This document shows, in pieces, positions 1 through 12,551 of a stretch of 64,000 nucleotides of DNA (position 1 is the stretch's first letter; each line of letters begins with the position of its first letter). Source of the DNA: Hevea brasiliensis (lineage: Eukaryota; Streptophyta; Magnoliopsida; Malpighiales; Euphorbiaceae). The DNA lies in NCBI RefSeq assembly GCF_030052815.1, contig NC_079502.1, forward strand, positions 37,130,050 through 37,194,049, read 5' to 3'. The notes under the pieces were generated by a model, which was given only the letters and a program-made list of their open reading frames with translations, had not been told where the DNA came from and did not search any database. The position numbers and the translations under genes were made by a program.

Positions 1-3000
1 AAATACACTATAAGGGATTTTAAACCTTTTCTTATTTCTTTTTATAGTGGTGAGCACTTTTGATAGGTATTAAAACTTTTTAACTAAAGTGAAACAAAAT
101 AACAAATATGTGTATCAATAATTTCAGTAAAAATTTTGGCAAAGTGCCATCTGTATTTTGAATAAAACAGTTCTTCAAAAACCTGTAAAAAGCACTTCCA
201 ATGTATTTCTACAATCCCAAACTCCAGTAAATTTATTAAACACAATAAATTTCTCAATATTTATCAACTCAGTTCAACAATCAATTTTCCAGTGTTTCCA
301 AAAGTTGAGATAAAAGAAATATATCATAATATTTTTACAAGCCAAAATAATTTACAATTTTAATTTATAACTGCTCAAGACCAAGTACAATATATACATA
401 CAGTGCACATACATTACAAACAAAAACTACCAAAGGTGGTATACTCAATATACCCGGTGAAATCTCAAAATGTAGCATAAGCAGCCTACTCTACTGCTTT
501 GTCCGTCTGTCTACTTGCGACATCACTGAGCCAATGTCTCAGTGGCGCACAACATTAAGAAAATACAATTTAAAACCATAAACCATAAATCATATGAACT
601 GTGGATACTTAAAATCGTAGTTGAATTCAAAATACAGTGAACGTCATAAAGAATTAAACTCCATTTCACAATATCACAATAAATGTCAATAAATCATACA
701 CACAGCTTAATCATGATTCCATAGTCCAATTCATCCCAAAAGTCGATGGCTAGTGAGGAATAATATAGCTAGCTAGCAATAATATGAGTACTCATTCTAT
801 TCGTCCTCAATAGGCACACACCTCAACACTTCAGCCAGAGAGGGAATTCAAAGTCAATTCGTCCTACTAGACAATCTAGCGAGGAATTCAATCAATATAC
901 ATGATAGCTATGGTTTCAAACCATTTACAATGTTTTTTAAGCAATAAGTATCCATCAAATATCATTCAAACAAATTTTCACAATTTAAACAATAACAGAC
1001 AAATTGTCATAATTCATTTCAATTGAAAATTCGAAAGAAATAACTGTTGTGCACAAACCTCTGATAAATGCCTCTTGGCCCTAACTCAGTGTTTCCTTCC
1101 CTTTCCCTGAGTCTTTGCTAACTGAAACATGCAATTTGAAGTTTTTCAGTATTCATTTAAACTGTCTCTAACAATAAGGCTTAATAATTAATTTATTGAA
1201 TTCTATTATTTTCCTTAGTCAACCTAAAATGTTGACCCTCAATGCACTCTAGGTGAATTAGGTTTAATGTTACCAATATGTCACATTTTATAGCCCTTTA
1301 GTGTTGGTATATGTTACCAATTTCATTTCCAAGTGTAATGCATTTTATTGCAATTTACCGGATTTCAGTGTACTATTTTGACCTAGCCGGATGACCTAGT
1401 TCCTTCTGTTTTCGGGTTTCGGTCTAAACTACAAACTTGTAGGTCTATGTCTTATTGTACTCGAGCTAAAATTTTAGGTCATTCTGAGTTGTGTAGACCA
1501 AGATATGGTCAATTTACTAATGCTGGACAGAATGCACTAAAATGATAGGCTTAGGTCATTTTTAGGTCACTTTTGGTTCGGCCAGTTTTGGTACCTGAAT
1601 ATGTTCAAGCTATTTGGCTTGGTTCTGGCCATTTTTGGGCTTTGGTGTCTTCATAAGAACTGTAGATCTATGTTTAATTTATTCATGGTAAAAATTTTAG
1701 GTCATTTGGACCCGTTTTAAGTAAGTTATGGTCAAAACACTAAATGCTGCCCAAATGGTCAATTTTTAGGCTTTGAAGTCACTAATCCGGATTTGGTCAT
1801 TTTTCAAGTCACATTCTAGGCAGAATTTAGGTAAGCTTCCTTCATGAAAGTTGGCACATTTTGTGCCTAGTTTCACCTCCAATTAGTCTCATACCAATTG
1901 GAGTCACACACTTAAGGTTCTAAGCTAAAGTGTACACTGCTCTATTACACATTATTCAACACTTACCAATTACACATTCAATACATACCAAGTTTACCTT
2001 TCATGCTAATTCTGATTTGGTACCATAACATTAACACACTTTACATCACATTTTGGTCATTTTGGGCAGCTTGTAACCACTCTCAACATACACATTATAA
2101 CTCAAAATTTTCTAAGTCCAATTACAATAATTTAACCACATGAACATACCTCATTTGCATGTCCAAATCCAAACAATTATTCACATACACATGCTGCCAA
2201 CATAAGCAACATAATTCAATAATATTTCATGAACCTAAACACTTCAGTCTTCCTCATGAGGCTGCCACAAGTTTACACATACCCATCAACTTCCATTTTC
2301 ACTTTTTAAGCTTACAAATCAAACTTTACACATGGAATTCAACTTCAATACAAATAAACATTTAAATCAACATCCAAACAACCATTTACATTCAAGGACA
2401 AGCTGTTCATGGTGAGGTTTCATGGCTACCAAAATGGTTCAACTCCAATAATTCATCAAACATCAAAATTCTTCCATAAATCAACTCCCTACAACATCCA
2501 CTCAAAGTTTAAGGAAGCAAGATTGAAAAATACTCACTTACCACTTTTGAAGCTTGATCAAAACCTCACCAAACTTCTTAAAATTGCTATCAAACTCTTC
2601 CTTGCAAGGTGAGGATTAACTTTAATGAAGGAACCTAGTGGAAATGGTGGCTTAAGGTTGGTTACATGAAGCTTTCTCTCAATTGGCCATGGAGGTTTCT
2701 CCCATAGAAGTTTCAGCAAGTTGTCCCAAGGTTGAAGATGATAGAATTTTCTATCCATATGCTGATTAAAAGTCCACCTAGGTGATGTTAGTGGAGCACT
2801 AATGAAGTTATAATATTTGTTTATTCTAAAGTTTCCAATTTCCCACATTTTTCTCATATCTTTTACTATTTAGATTATGTACCACAATTTTAATTTTTCA
2901 TGACATTTTCAAAGTGTAATATCATTTATTTTTAAAGAAAATTTAGGTCAAAAGGTATCTCGGAGTGTCAAATGACCAAAATGCCCCTATTTGGGTTGCA

Positions 3001-3155
3001 TTCCCTATTTTTCGGTAACATCGAGTTTTGTCATTTTCCCGATTTCTCGTTTTTCTTTGTACTAATTACTTAATTTTTCTTTGACATTTCTAATGTCATT
3101 TATACATCAATAGATGTTTATTTAAGTCTTAAAAATATTTTCCAGGGTTCTCCGC
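1..3155 (-). repeat. Gypsy LTR A1, left part (family A)
   Basis: This stretch aligns along its length with the complete family A LTR at 4956-9069. Window base 1 corresponds to about base 86 of that copy, so the LTR start lies just outside the window. It is interrupted at TSD tccgc (3151-3155) by compound LTR B and resumes at 12297. By analogy with D, whose PBS is visible, family A elements here point to the minus strand. Whether A1 is a solo LTR or the 5' LTR of an element extending left cannot be decided. No gene is seen. Small open frames at 2159-2857 sit in LTR sequence and are not kept in the solo copy. Confidence 0.85.
514..548 (-). other. twin hairpin, decayed copy (A1)
   Basis: Hairpin 1 survives (CTGAG/CTCAG arms around 526-542). 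The second stem is shortened and its CGCAG/GT end has become GCAAG/T. This is the most decayed of the twelve copies. Confidence 0.5.
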
Positions 3156-3724
3156 TATGACACCCCTTACCCGTCTACAGTGTAGCCAAGCAAGATATGC
3201 CACACAGTGTGCCGGAGCAACAAATCATATTTCAATTCAATTTACCCTTTTTTACTCATTTATTTAAAATTTTTTATTAATCTGAATTTTTTCGTAAATT
3301 TTATAGAAAATCTGGCAGAGTGCCGACTGTAAATTGGAAAAACAGTACTTTTGAATCTGTTAAAAGCACTTCCAATATAATTATAATTTCAATCTCAGTC
3401 AACCACCAACATATTTTCAACAATTTTTCAATTCACTTCAATATTTCAAATTCAATTCATTTCATATCACACTCAATTCAATGGGAAATGCTCACATTTA
3501 TTACTGAACATAGTTCATAGATAATTACATCAAAAGCATAATTACATGAGTTTATAATATACATTACAGAAGTTTACAAAATACAAAATACCAAAATATC
3601 AAAAGTGGCCTAATGTCTTAACAAATGCACTGCAATGTGAGGTGACTTTGAACTCTGTGCGCAGATCTGAAAGCTCACCCAGTATGAGGTTTGCTGGACT
3701 CCCCAGCTATGTCTCCAGTACCTA

Positions 3725-3762
3725 CGCGTGGCAAAAGTGACGCGCTAAGCAATTCTGCTTAG
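3725..3762 (-). other. twin hairpin (B, first copy)
   Basis: Hairpin 1 is CTAAGCA/TGCTTAG at 3745-3762. Hairpin 2 pairs CGCGT (3725-3729) with ACGCG (3740-3744). On the minus strand it ends ...CGCGTAG/GTACTGG. Confidence 0.65.
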
Positions 3763-3954
3763 TGTTGACAATATAAAATAAAATAAAATAAAATAACAAA
3801 GATAATATAAATATGCAGAATGTATGTTTACATTTTAGTTAGACTTAGTTTCTGGCATTTATTGCAGTATAATTTGATTAAAATTTTGTAAGATTCATTA
3901 TCATTGCCCGAGTAACCCATACTAGTCGACTGGATAAACGGGTAAACTGGCTCT

Positions 3955-3969
3955 AGGTACTAAGTACCT
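3955..3969. promoter_or_regulatory. palindrome AGGTACT-A-AGTACCT
   Basis: This is a perfect 7-bp dyad with a 1-nt spacer inside the LTR. The duplicate at 9983-9997 is identical. The same place in other gypsy LTRs holds a palindrome of different sequence (19075-19087, 21495-21504, 33232-33241, 56455-56464). A protein-binding dyad is possible; its function is not known. Confidence 0.4.
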
Positions 3970-5512
3970 CAGACCATCACACCATCAGTCACATTGTATC
4001 TCCCGGTGTGCAACAGAACAGCTAATAAGCTGTAATATTCATCAAGGATATAATTCAAATATAATAACTCAATTAACATAGCCAAAGGCTATTTTATCTC
4101 AAAATGGCACGGGAGGCCATAAAACACTGAATAGCATGAAGCCATATGCAGTATTGCTAACAGAATCCTATTGGCATGCCAACCTATCCAAACCAATCTT
4201 GCTTGGTGTACTAGGGCATGTTACACTATTAATTTATACAATTCTTGAAATTTGGGTTTAGGTGTTACTATTCATTTTATTAGTCAACAAAAATATTGAC
4301 TTTTACATAGACAATAGGTACATTAGTTTTAATACTCCCAACATACCGCATTTTGCATTCTAAAATTATTGGTCTTGGTTGCCAATACCATTTATAAGCT
4401 TAATGTTAATTATTCAAAATTTTCAGATTTCAAGCTTTGTGTTTACTGTTCCATTAGTCATTTTTGCAATGAGAATTTGGCAAAGTGGTCAACATGAAAG
4501 TTGTTCCTTATTTTGTCTAGTTACATTTTTTTTTGAACCACTCCATTTGAAGTTTTGTAGCTCAAGTTATGGCCCAAAAAGTACAACTAGCCGGATTACA
4601 AATTTTCCAGATTTTCTGGACTGACCAAATCTATAGTATTTTAAGCAGTGAAAGCAGGTCACTTTTTGAATATGTTATGGTCATAATTTGGGTTAGGTTT
4701 CTTCATCAAAGTTGTAGGTATATGTCTCAGCTTATTTCTGGTAAAATTTCAGGTCAATTGGACCTTTTTACACTGAGTTATGGCCAAATGACTAAATACT
4801 ATTCATTTGATCATTTTGCCTAGGCAGAATGCAGGTCACCTGGATTAGGATAATTTTTAGGTCAACTTGGTTTAGTTTTCTAGGCATAGTTTCTTCACCA
4901 AAGTTGTGCCATTATGTGTCTAGTTTCATGTCTAGTTGGCCTTGCACCAATTGAATGTCACACCCTACCCCTCTATAAGGCATAACATGATCCCGTAGTA
5001 TACCTAATGAAATGCCAACTCTGTCTACTGATAACCCATTAAATACACTACAAGGGATTTTAAAAACTTTTCTTACTTCTTTTATAGTGGTGAGCACTAT
5101 TTACAGGTGTTAAAAACTTTTTTTAACTGAAGTGATAGAACTGACACATTTGACTTATTTGGAATTTCTGGCAGAGTGCCATCTGTATTTTGGATAAAAC
5201 AGTTCTTCAGAAAACCTATAAAAAGCACTTCAATAGATTTCCAAACCTCAACTCAAATCCACAGTGATTTTTTCAAAGACTGAGGTAAAAGAAATATAAT
5301 ACAATTTTTACAAGTCAAAATAACTCATAATTATTTTACAACTTCAATGTACAATTTTTATTTACAATTGCTCAAAACCAACAATAATATGTACATACAG
5401 TGAACATATATTACATTACAAAATACAAAATATTGGTATACTCATTATACCCGGTAGTCTCTCACTGGAGGTACTAGCAGCCTAGTCTGCTGCTCTGTCT
5501 GTCTGTCTACCT

Positions 5513-5552
5513 GCGACAGCAATAAAAAGCTATCGCTGAGACAATGTCTCAG
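5513..5552 (-). other. twin hairpin (solo A)
   Basis: Hairpin 1 is CTGAGAC/GTCTCAG at 5536-5552. Hairpin 2 pairs 5513-5520 with 5529-5536, eight pairs with one G.U wobble when read as minus-strand RNA. It is followed on the minus strand by CGCAG/GTAGAC. Confidence 0.7.
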
Positions 5553-6355
5553 TGGTGCTCAACATTAACCAAATACAAATTTAAATCACAATTCATAATT
5601 CAAATAAATAGTGGATATTTAAAAACCATAGTTAAATTCAAGACAATACTGTCATAAGGAATTTAACACAATATCACAATAAATCTCAGTAATCAAAACA
5701 TAGTTAAATTCAAAAGACAGTAAATGTCAATAAGAATTTAAACTTCATTTCACAAATTATCAAATCGCATAACAACACAATTTAGTCAAATAATTTTAAG
5801 AATACAGTGTTGCCAATTCATTCACAACTTAAGCCATGACACAAATTTCCGATCAATATCGCGTTGTACACCACGACAAAGCAATCACAACCCCACTAAT
5901 CGAAATCAATGAGGAAGGGAGCTAGCTATATAATGAGTACTCATCCGATCACCTCAACTGGTAAACCAGAGAGAGAGAAAAATAAACAATCACGACTCCA
6001 TAAATGGAGAAGGAAAATAAACGATCACAACCCCATAAATGGAGAAGGAATGATATGATACTGTCATGCTAAGTGTGAACACAAAATCAATTCCAAACAT
6101 TTTAATCAAATGATTCGTGAGAATCTAATAAATTTCCAAAGTTATAATTTCATTCACAAAATGGCAACACAATTCATAATTATCTTTAATTTCCACAAAA
6201 ACCATTTACAGTGCTTTTCAATCAATAGTATCCATCAAATCATTTACAATGCTTTTCAAGCAATAAATATCCATTCAAACACATTTTCACAATTTAAAAC
6301 AATAATGTACAAATAGTCATAATTCATTTCAATTGAAAAATTCAAAAGAAATACT

Positions 6356-6698
6356 GTTGTGCACAAACACAATTTAAATCAATAACATACAATTAATCAT
6401 ATGAAATCTTATTCAGAGTAAAATCAGTTGAAACTAGTTGTGCACAAACACAATTTAAATCAATAACATACAATTAATCATATGAAATCTTATTCAGAGT
6501 AAAATCAGTTGAAAACTAGTTGTGCACAAACGCAATTTAAAACAATAGCATACAATTAATCATATGAAATATTATTCAAAGCAAAATCAGTTGAAAACTA
6601 GTTGTGCACAAACACAATTTAAAACAATAACATACAATTAATCATATGAAATCTTATTCAGAGTAAAATCAGTTGAAAACTAGTTGTGCACAAACCTC
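6356..6698. repeat. 82-bp tandem repeat, 4 units
   Basis: Units begin with GTTGTGCACAAAC at 6356, 6437, 6519 and 6601, with a trailing partial copy from 6683. Unit lengths are 81, 82, 82 and 82 bp. A1 has a single GTTGTGCACAAAC at the matching place (about 1046), so the array expanded in this copy or its source. Confidence 0.9.
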
Positions 6699-9600
6699 TG
6701 ATGACTGTCTCGTGGTCTGGACTCAGTGTTTCCTTCCCTTTTTCTAAGTCTTTGCTAACTGAGAAACACAATTTGAAGTGTTTCAGTACTAAATTAAACT
6801 GTCTCTATCGATAATATTTGACAAATAATTCACTAAAAGCTATTATTTGCTTAATCACCTAATATACCGACCCTCGATGTGTTCTAGGTAATTTAGGTTT
6901 TAGTGTCACTAATATGTCACATTCGATAGTGTTTTAGGGTTGGTACACGTTACCAATTTCATTTTCTTGTTTAGTGCATTTTCTTGCAATTTGCTGGATT
7001 CCGGGATACTAGTTTTACCTAGCCGGACGACCTAGTTTCCTCGATTTTCGGCTTTTGGTCAAAACTACAAACTTGTAGATCTATGTCTTATGGAACGCGG
7101 GGCAAAATTTTAGGTCATTCTGAGTTACGTAGACCAAGTTATGGTCATTTTACTATTGCTGGTCAAATGGCATCAAATTAGGTCATTTTAGGTCAATTTT
7201 GGTCAACTTTGGTTCGGCCAGTTTTTGGACCCGAACTTGTGCAAGCTGTTTGACTTGCTTATGGTCATTTCTGGGCTTTGGTGTCTTCATAAGACTTGTA
7301 GGTATGGATCTTAACTATTCATGGTTAGAATTTCAGGTCAATTGGACCTGTTTTGAGTGAGTTATGGCCTAAACACTAACTGCTGCCAAATTGGTCAGTT
7401 TTCAGGTTTCAATTGCACTTTATCTGAATTGGTCATTTTTCATGTCACCTTGCAAGCAGAATTTTAGTATGCTTTCTCAATGAAAGTTGGCACATTTTGT
7501 GCCTAGTTTCACCTCCAATTGGTCTTATACCAATTGGAGTTACACATTTAAATTTATAGGTTAAAATGTACACTGCCCTCAATTACATTGCATAAACATG
7601 TATCAACTACACATTTACCTTACTCTAAGTCCATCTCTCTTACCCATTCTGTTTTGGTACATTACCAAAACCATATACCACTTCACTTTAAAGTCACTTT
7701 GGCAGATTACAAACATCCTTAACACACCAAATAAAACTCTAATTTACAAAGTCCAATTACAACCACATATACACATAAACACTACTCATTATCACATACA
7801 CTTTACACCACTAATTTATATACATATCCATCAATCCTCAATGTCATAATTCTGCCAATATCTTCATGAATTCATGCATTCATCAAAGAGTCCCAAGGCT
7901 GCCGAATTGTTCCACAATGCCAAAGTGTCCTACAATTCATCAATTTCCATTCCAAGTGCACAATCACCATATATATGTGGAATAATTTACTAGGACATTA
8001 AATCACCCTAATCAACATAATTTCTCATCAAATATATGCATGAATATTTCATTACACATACAACTCCATGGCTGTCCAAAAATGGATATATCAAGAACTC
8101 TTCAAACTTGAAAATTTTCTTCACAATTCAAACACCCATAACATGTATACAAACTTTATCAAAGAAATATTCAAAAATACAAACTTACCTTTGTTTGGGA
8201 CTTGTTAAACCTTGACTAAACTTCTTGATTTTAGTATCAAACTCTTCCTTGTGATGTGGGGATAAAACTTAGTGAAGAAACTTAGGTGATTAGAAGTGAA
8301 ATGAGGGAATGGGTCAAGCTCATGCAAAATGGCTATGGAGTTTTCCCTAGCTTTCCATTTCGGCAAGGTTGAGAAAATGAAGGAGATGATGCTTGAGTGG
8401 GAGTAATCTGCCCACTTATGCTTATTTTTAATCCATATTAAAATCCCTAGTGGTCCACTTACTTAATTTAAATCATATAATATGTTTAACTTCCTTTTAT
8501 TCCACATTAAACCCTTAATTCTTGCTATTTATATTAGGTACCACCAAATTAATTTTTCATTATATTTTGCAAGTGTAATATTATTTATTTTTAATGGAAA
8601 TTTAGGTCAAAAGACAATTCGAGATGTCAAATGACCATAATGCCCCTGTTCGGGTTACATTCCCGATTTTTCGGTAACACCGGGTTTTGTCCGTTTTTCG
8701 ATTTCTCATTTTTCTTTGTACTAATTATTTAATTTTTCTTTGATATTTCTAATGATATTTATACTTCAATTGATGTCTCTTTAAGTCCTAAAAATATTTT
8801 TCAAGGTTCCCCGCAGTCCAGGGCTAGTCAACGGTCCACACCGTGACTTCCCGGTGCAGTCACCCATCGCTAGGGTTCTCGGCTCGCTTAACTTGGTTAC
8901 ATTTCTTTGCTATTATTTTTCCTTTGTTTTTCTTGTATTTTCTTTTCTTGTATTTCATTATTTTATGTCTCCTCACTCATATTGAAGTGTAGTTCTAGGC
9001 ATCCTAGCTGTCCGGACAACACTGGTCACCGGAACAGTAGAACGCACTACCGAACTTAGGGGTGTTACATTGAACCTCTACAATTCCAGTTATTGTTGCC
9101 CAAACCTGCTGGACTCATGCCCAGTCTTGTAGGTCACCAAGGGCAGCCATACTAACCTCAATTCCCACTACACAAACCACTTCATTTCTTGTTTACACAT
9201 AACCAAATGGTCACTAATTGAACATTAAAACTCACTTTCACCATTACACGATCAAGTACCTATTTCATACCCTTTTTTACTCATTTATTTAAAATTTTTT
9301 ATTAATCTGAATTTTTCCGCAAATTTTATAGAAAATCCGCAGAGTGCCGGCTGTAAATTGAAAAAACAGTTCTTCTGAATCTATTAAAAACACTTTCAAT
9401 ATAATTATAATTTCAATATCAGTCAACCACCAACATATTTTCAATAATTTCTCAAATAACTTCAATATCTCAAATTCAATTCATTTCATATCACACTCAA
9501 TTCAATGAGAAATGCTCACATTTATTACTGAACATAGTTCATAGATAATTACATCAAAAGCTTAATTACATGAGTTTATAATATACATTACAGATGTTTA

Positions 9601-9747
9601 CAAAATACAAAATACCAGAATATCAAAAGTGGCCTAATGTCCTACTAAATGCACTGCAATGTGAGGTGACTCTAAACTCTGTGTGCAGATCTGAAAGCTC
9701 ACCCAGTATGAGATCTGCTGGACTCCCCAGCTATGTCTCCAGTACCT

Positions 9748-9786
9748 GCGTGTGGCAAAAGCGACGCTCTAAGCAATTCTGCTTAG
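9748..9786 (-). other. twin hairpin (B, second copy)
   Basis: Hairpin 1 is CTAAGCA/TGCTTAG at 9769-9786. Hairpin 2 has shrunk to GCGT (9748-9751) with ACGC (9764-9767). Minus strand reads CACACGCAG/GTACTGG, a good acceptor match. Confidence 0.6.
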
Positions 9787-11673
9787 TGGTGACAATACAA
9801 AAAAAAAAAAATAAAACAACAAAGATAATATAAATATGCATAATGTATGTTTACATTTTAGGTAGATTTAATTTCTGGCATTTATTGTAGTATAATTTGA
9901 TTAAAATTTTGTAAGATTCATTATCATTACCCAAGTAACCCATACTAGTCGACTGGACTGGATAAATGGGTAAACTGGCTCTAGGTACTAAGTACCTCGG
10001 ACCATCACACCATCGGTCACATTGTGTCTCCCGGTGTGCAACAGAACAGCTAATAAGCTGTAATAATCATCAAGGATATATTTCAAGTATAATAACTCAA
10101 TTAACATAGCCAAAGGGTATTTTATCTCAGAATGGCACGGGAGGCCATAAAACACTAAATGGCATGAAGCCATATGCAGTACTGCTAATAGAACCCTATT
10201 GGCATGCCAACCTATCCAAACCAATCTTGCTAGGTGTATTAGGGCATGTTACACTCTTAATTTATACAATTCTTGAAATTTGGGTTTAGGTGTTACTATT
10301 CATTCCATTAGTCAACAAAAATGTTGACTTTTACATAGACAATAGGTACATTAGTTTTAATACTCTCAACATACCACATTTTGCAATCTAGTTGGTATTG
10401 GTTGCCAATACCATTTATAAGCTTAATGTTAATTGTTCAAAATTTTCAGATTTCAAGCTTTATGTTTACTGTTCTATTAGTCATTTTTGCAGTGAGAATT
10501 TGGCAAAGTTGTCAACATGAAAGTTGTTCTTTATTTTGTCTAGTTACATTTCTTCTTTTTGAATCACTCCATTTGGAGTTTGGTATCTCAAGTTATGGCC
10601 CAAAAACCACAACTGGCCGAATTACAAATTTTCTAGATTTTCTGGACTGACCAAATCTACAGTATTTTGAGCAGTGATTGTAGGTCACTTTTTGAATATG
10701 TTATGATCATAATTTGGGTTAGGTTTCTTCATGAAAGTTGTAGGTCTATATCTTAGCTTATTGCTACTAAAATTTCAAGTCAATTGGTTCTTTCTACACT
10801 GAGTTATGGCCAAATGACTAAACACTGTTCATTTGGTCATTTTGCCCAGGCAGAATGTAGGTCACCCGGATTAGGGCAATTTTTAGGTCAACTTGGTTTG
10901 GTTTTCTAGGCATGATTTCTTCACCAAAGTTGTGCCATTATGTGTCTAGTTTCATGTCCAATTGGCCTTGTACCAATTGAACCTCTATAATTCTATTTAT
11001 TGCTGCCCAAACTTGTTAGACTCATGCCCAGTCCTGCAGGTCACCAAGGGCAGCCATACTAACCTCAATTCCCACTACACAAACCACTTCATTTCTTGTT
11101 TACACATAACCAAATGGTCACTAATTGACCATTAAAACTCACTTTCACCATTACACGATCAAAGTCTCTATTTCATACCCAAACCCAACCCTAACATCTC
11201 AAATCATGCATTTAACTTGCATTTCATCATTTCACTTAAGAGACTAATGTTAAGGCAGCCATACTACCATTTCTAGTTCAATGAAATCCTCAAAACCTCA
11301 CTATATCCAAGGCTGCCGAAAATATAGGATGGGCATACACATGATATTTATTAAATTTCTTTGCAAATTTACACTTATTCATACTCCTTCAACATTAATT
11401 GAAAGAGAAAAGCAAGTTAAGTCACTAACCTCTAGTGGAGTGAAATTCAAACTTACTAGGGTTCTTCTTTTTCACTTCTTTTTGCTCCCAAAAGATTCAA
11501 CAAGATGAAAGAACAAGTTTTTGTGTTGGGAAACTTAGGCTTTAATGGGTGAGAACCAAGAAAATCAAGCTTTGTAAAGCTTGGCCATGGTGGACATGGG
11601 GGAAAGGTTTCGACTTGAAGAAGGAGATAAGGAGCTTTTGATTTTTTTTTCTTCATTTTTCTGCCCATTAAGT

Positions 11674-11749
11674 CTTTTTAAATACACTTGTGCCATGTGT
11701 CAATACTTGATTGGGTGGGAGGATTATAATGACATCATTATGATGTCAT
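11674..11749 (-). promoter_or_regulatory. U3 promoter candidate of LTR B
   Basis: On the minus strand, about 545 to 615 nt into the LTR, come a palindrome with arms ATGACATCA and TGATGTCAT (11729-11749), a CCAAT box (11710-11714) and a TATTTAAAAAG box (11674-11684). A block with ATGs and then a donor-like AGAG/GTTAG (GT at 11429-11428) follow. The spacing matches D, G1 and the other B/C LTRs. Confidence 0.5.
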
Positions 11750-12296
11750 AAGTCCAGTTTCTCTCATTTTCCACCCTTTTCTTGCCTATTTAATTCCAAT
11801 TAAAATTTTAACAATATTTATTCATATTTTATGTCATATAAATTATTTATTTAACTAGACAAGTTGGCCAAAAATCATCTCTGAAGACGAAATGACCAAA
11901 ATGCCCTCTGTTTGGCTTAACAGACCAAAATTGTCTATACCGATTGATTAAATTTTCCTGGTGTTTTCTTAATATTCTGTTTTCATGGAAACCCCAATAA
12001 TCCTTCCCTGAGGTCCCAAAAATTACATCAAGAAGTTTTTCCCGAGTTTAGGGTTGCTAACGGCCTTCACCGTCACTTCCCTTTCAGATTACTCATCCTT
12101 GGGGTTTCGGCTCGTTTAACCTTAGTGTATTTCATTCCTGTAAATTTTTCTTGATTTTTATGAGCATTATTCAGTTTATTTATAACTCCTCACTCTAGTC
12201 TATTTATAATTTCAAACATTCTAGCTGCCTGGATTGACATTGGTTGTCAGAGCAATAGACTGTACGGGCTAGCTAAAGTGAGGATGTTACACCCGC

Positions 12297-12551
12297 AGTC
12301 CAGGGCTAGTTAACGGTCCACGCCGCAACTTCTCGGTGCAGTCACCCATCGCTGCGGTGCTGGCTCATTTAACTTACCTTCATTTTATTGCTATTATTTT
12401 TCCTTTGTTTTTCTTGTATTTTGTTTTCTTATATTTCATTATTTTATGTCTCCTCACTAATAATTAAATGTAGTTCTAGGCATCTTAGCTGTTCGGATCG
12501 ACACTGGTCACTGGAACAGTAGAATGCACTACCGAACATAGGGGTGTTATA
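12297..12551 (-). repeat. Gypsy LTR A1, right part
   Basis: This is the continuation of A1 after the B insertion, from AGTCCAGGGCTAG to GGGGTGTTATA (C to T in the terminal CA). It abuts the G1 5' LTR at 12552. The intact sister LTR of G1 reads straight through this point at about 31828. The expected TSD would be gaaaa, with its partner outside the window. Confidence 0.85.

Larger units (their letters stand above)
4956..9069 (-). mobile_element. complete solo gypsy LTR, family A
   Basis: The ends are TGTCACACCCTACCCC and GGGGTGTTACA, with a perfect TSD ttgaa at 4951-4955 and 9070-9074. It is 4114 bp long and carries no PBS, gag or pol, so it is a solo LTR left by LTR-LTR recombination. It is about 0.6 kb longer than A1, more than half of that from an 82-bp tandem repeat at 6356-6698. 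A candidate donor (GT at 8188-8187, minus) and acceptor (AG at 5512-5511, minus) bracket the twin hairpin region. Frames such as 7598-7849 are LTR noise. Confidence 0.92.
3156..12291 (-). mobile_element. compound gypsy LTR B, two partial LTRs fused
   Basis: It starts TATGACACCCCTTACCCG (a decayed TGTAACACCCC) and ends GAGGATGTTACA, and is flanked by tccgc (3151-3155) and cccgc (12292-12296). The segment 3249-9267 (solo LTR A removed) and the segment 9268 to about 11175 are two copies of the same LTR interval, so most of the 5' half is present twice. The join is at cataccc/acccttttt near 9265-9270. The reconstructed unit LTR would be about 3.1 kb. No internal domain, PBS or gag is left. It is inserted in LTR A1 and itself holds a solo family A LTR. 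Confidence 0.75.

Noticed and set aside
9594..9833. Frame over the B twin hairpin
   Set aside because: LTR sequence. The counterpart near 3590-3780 does not keep the frame.
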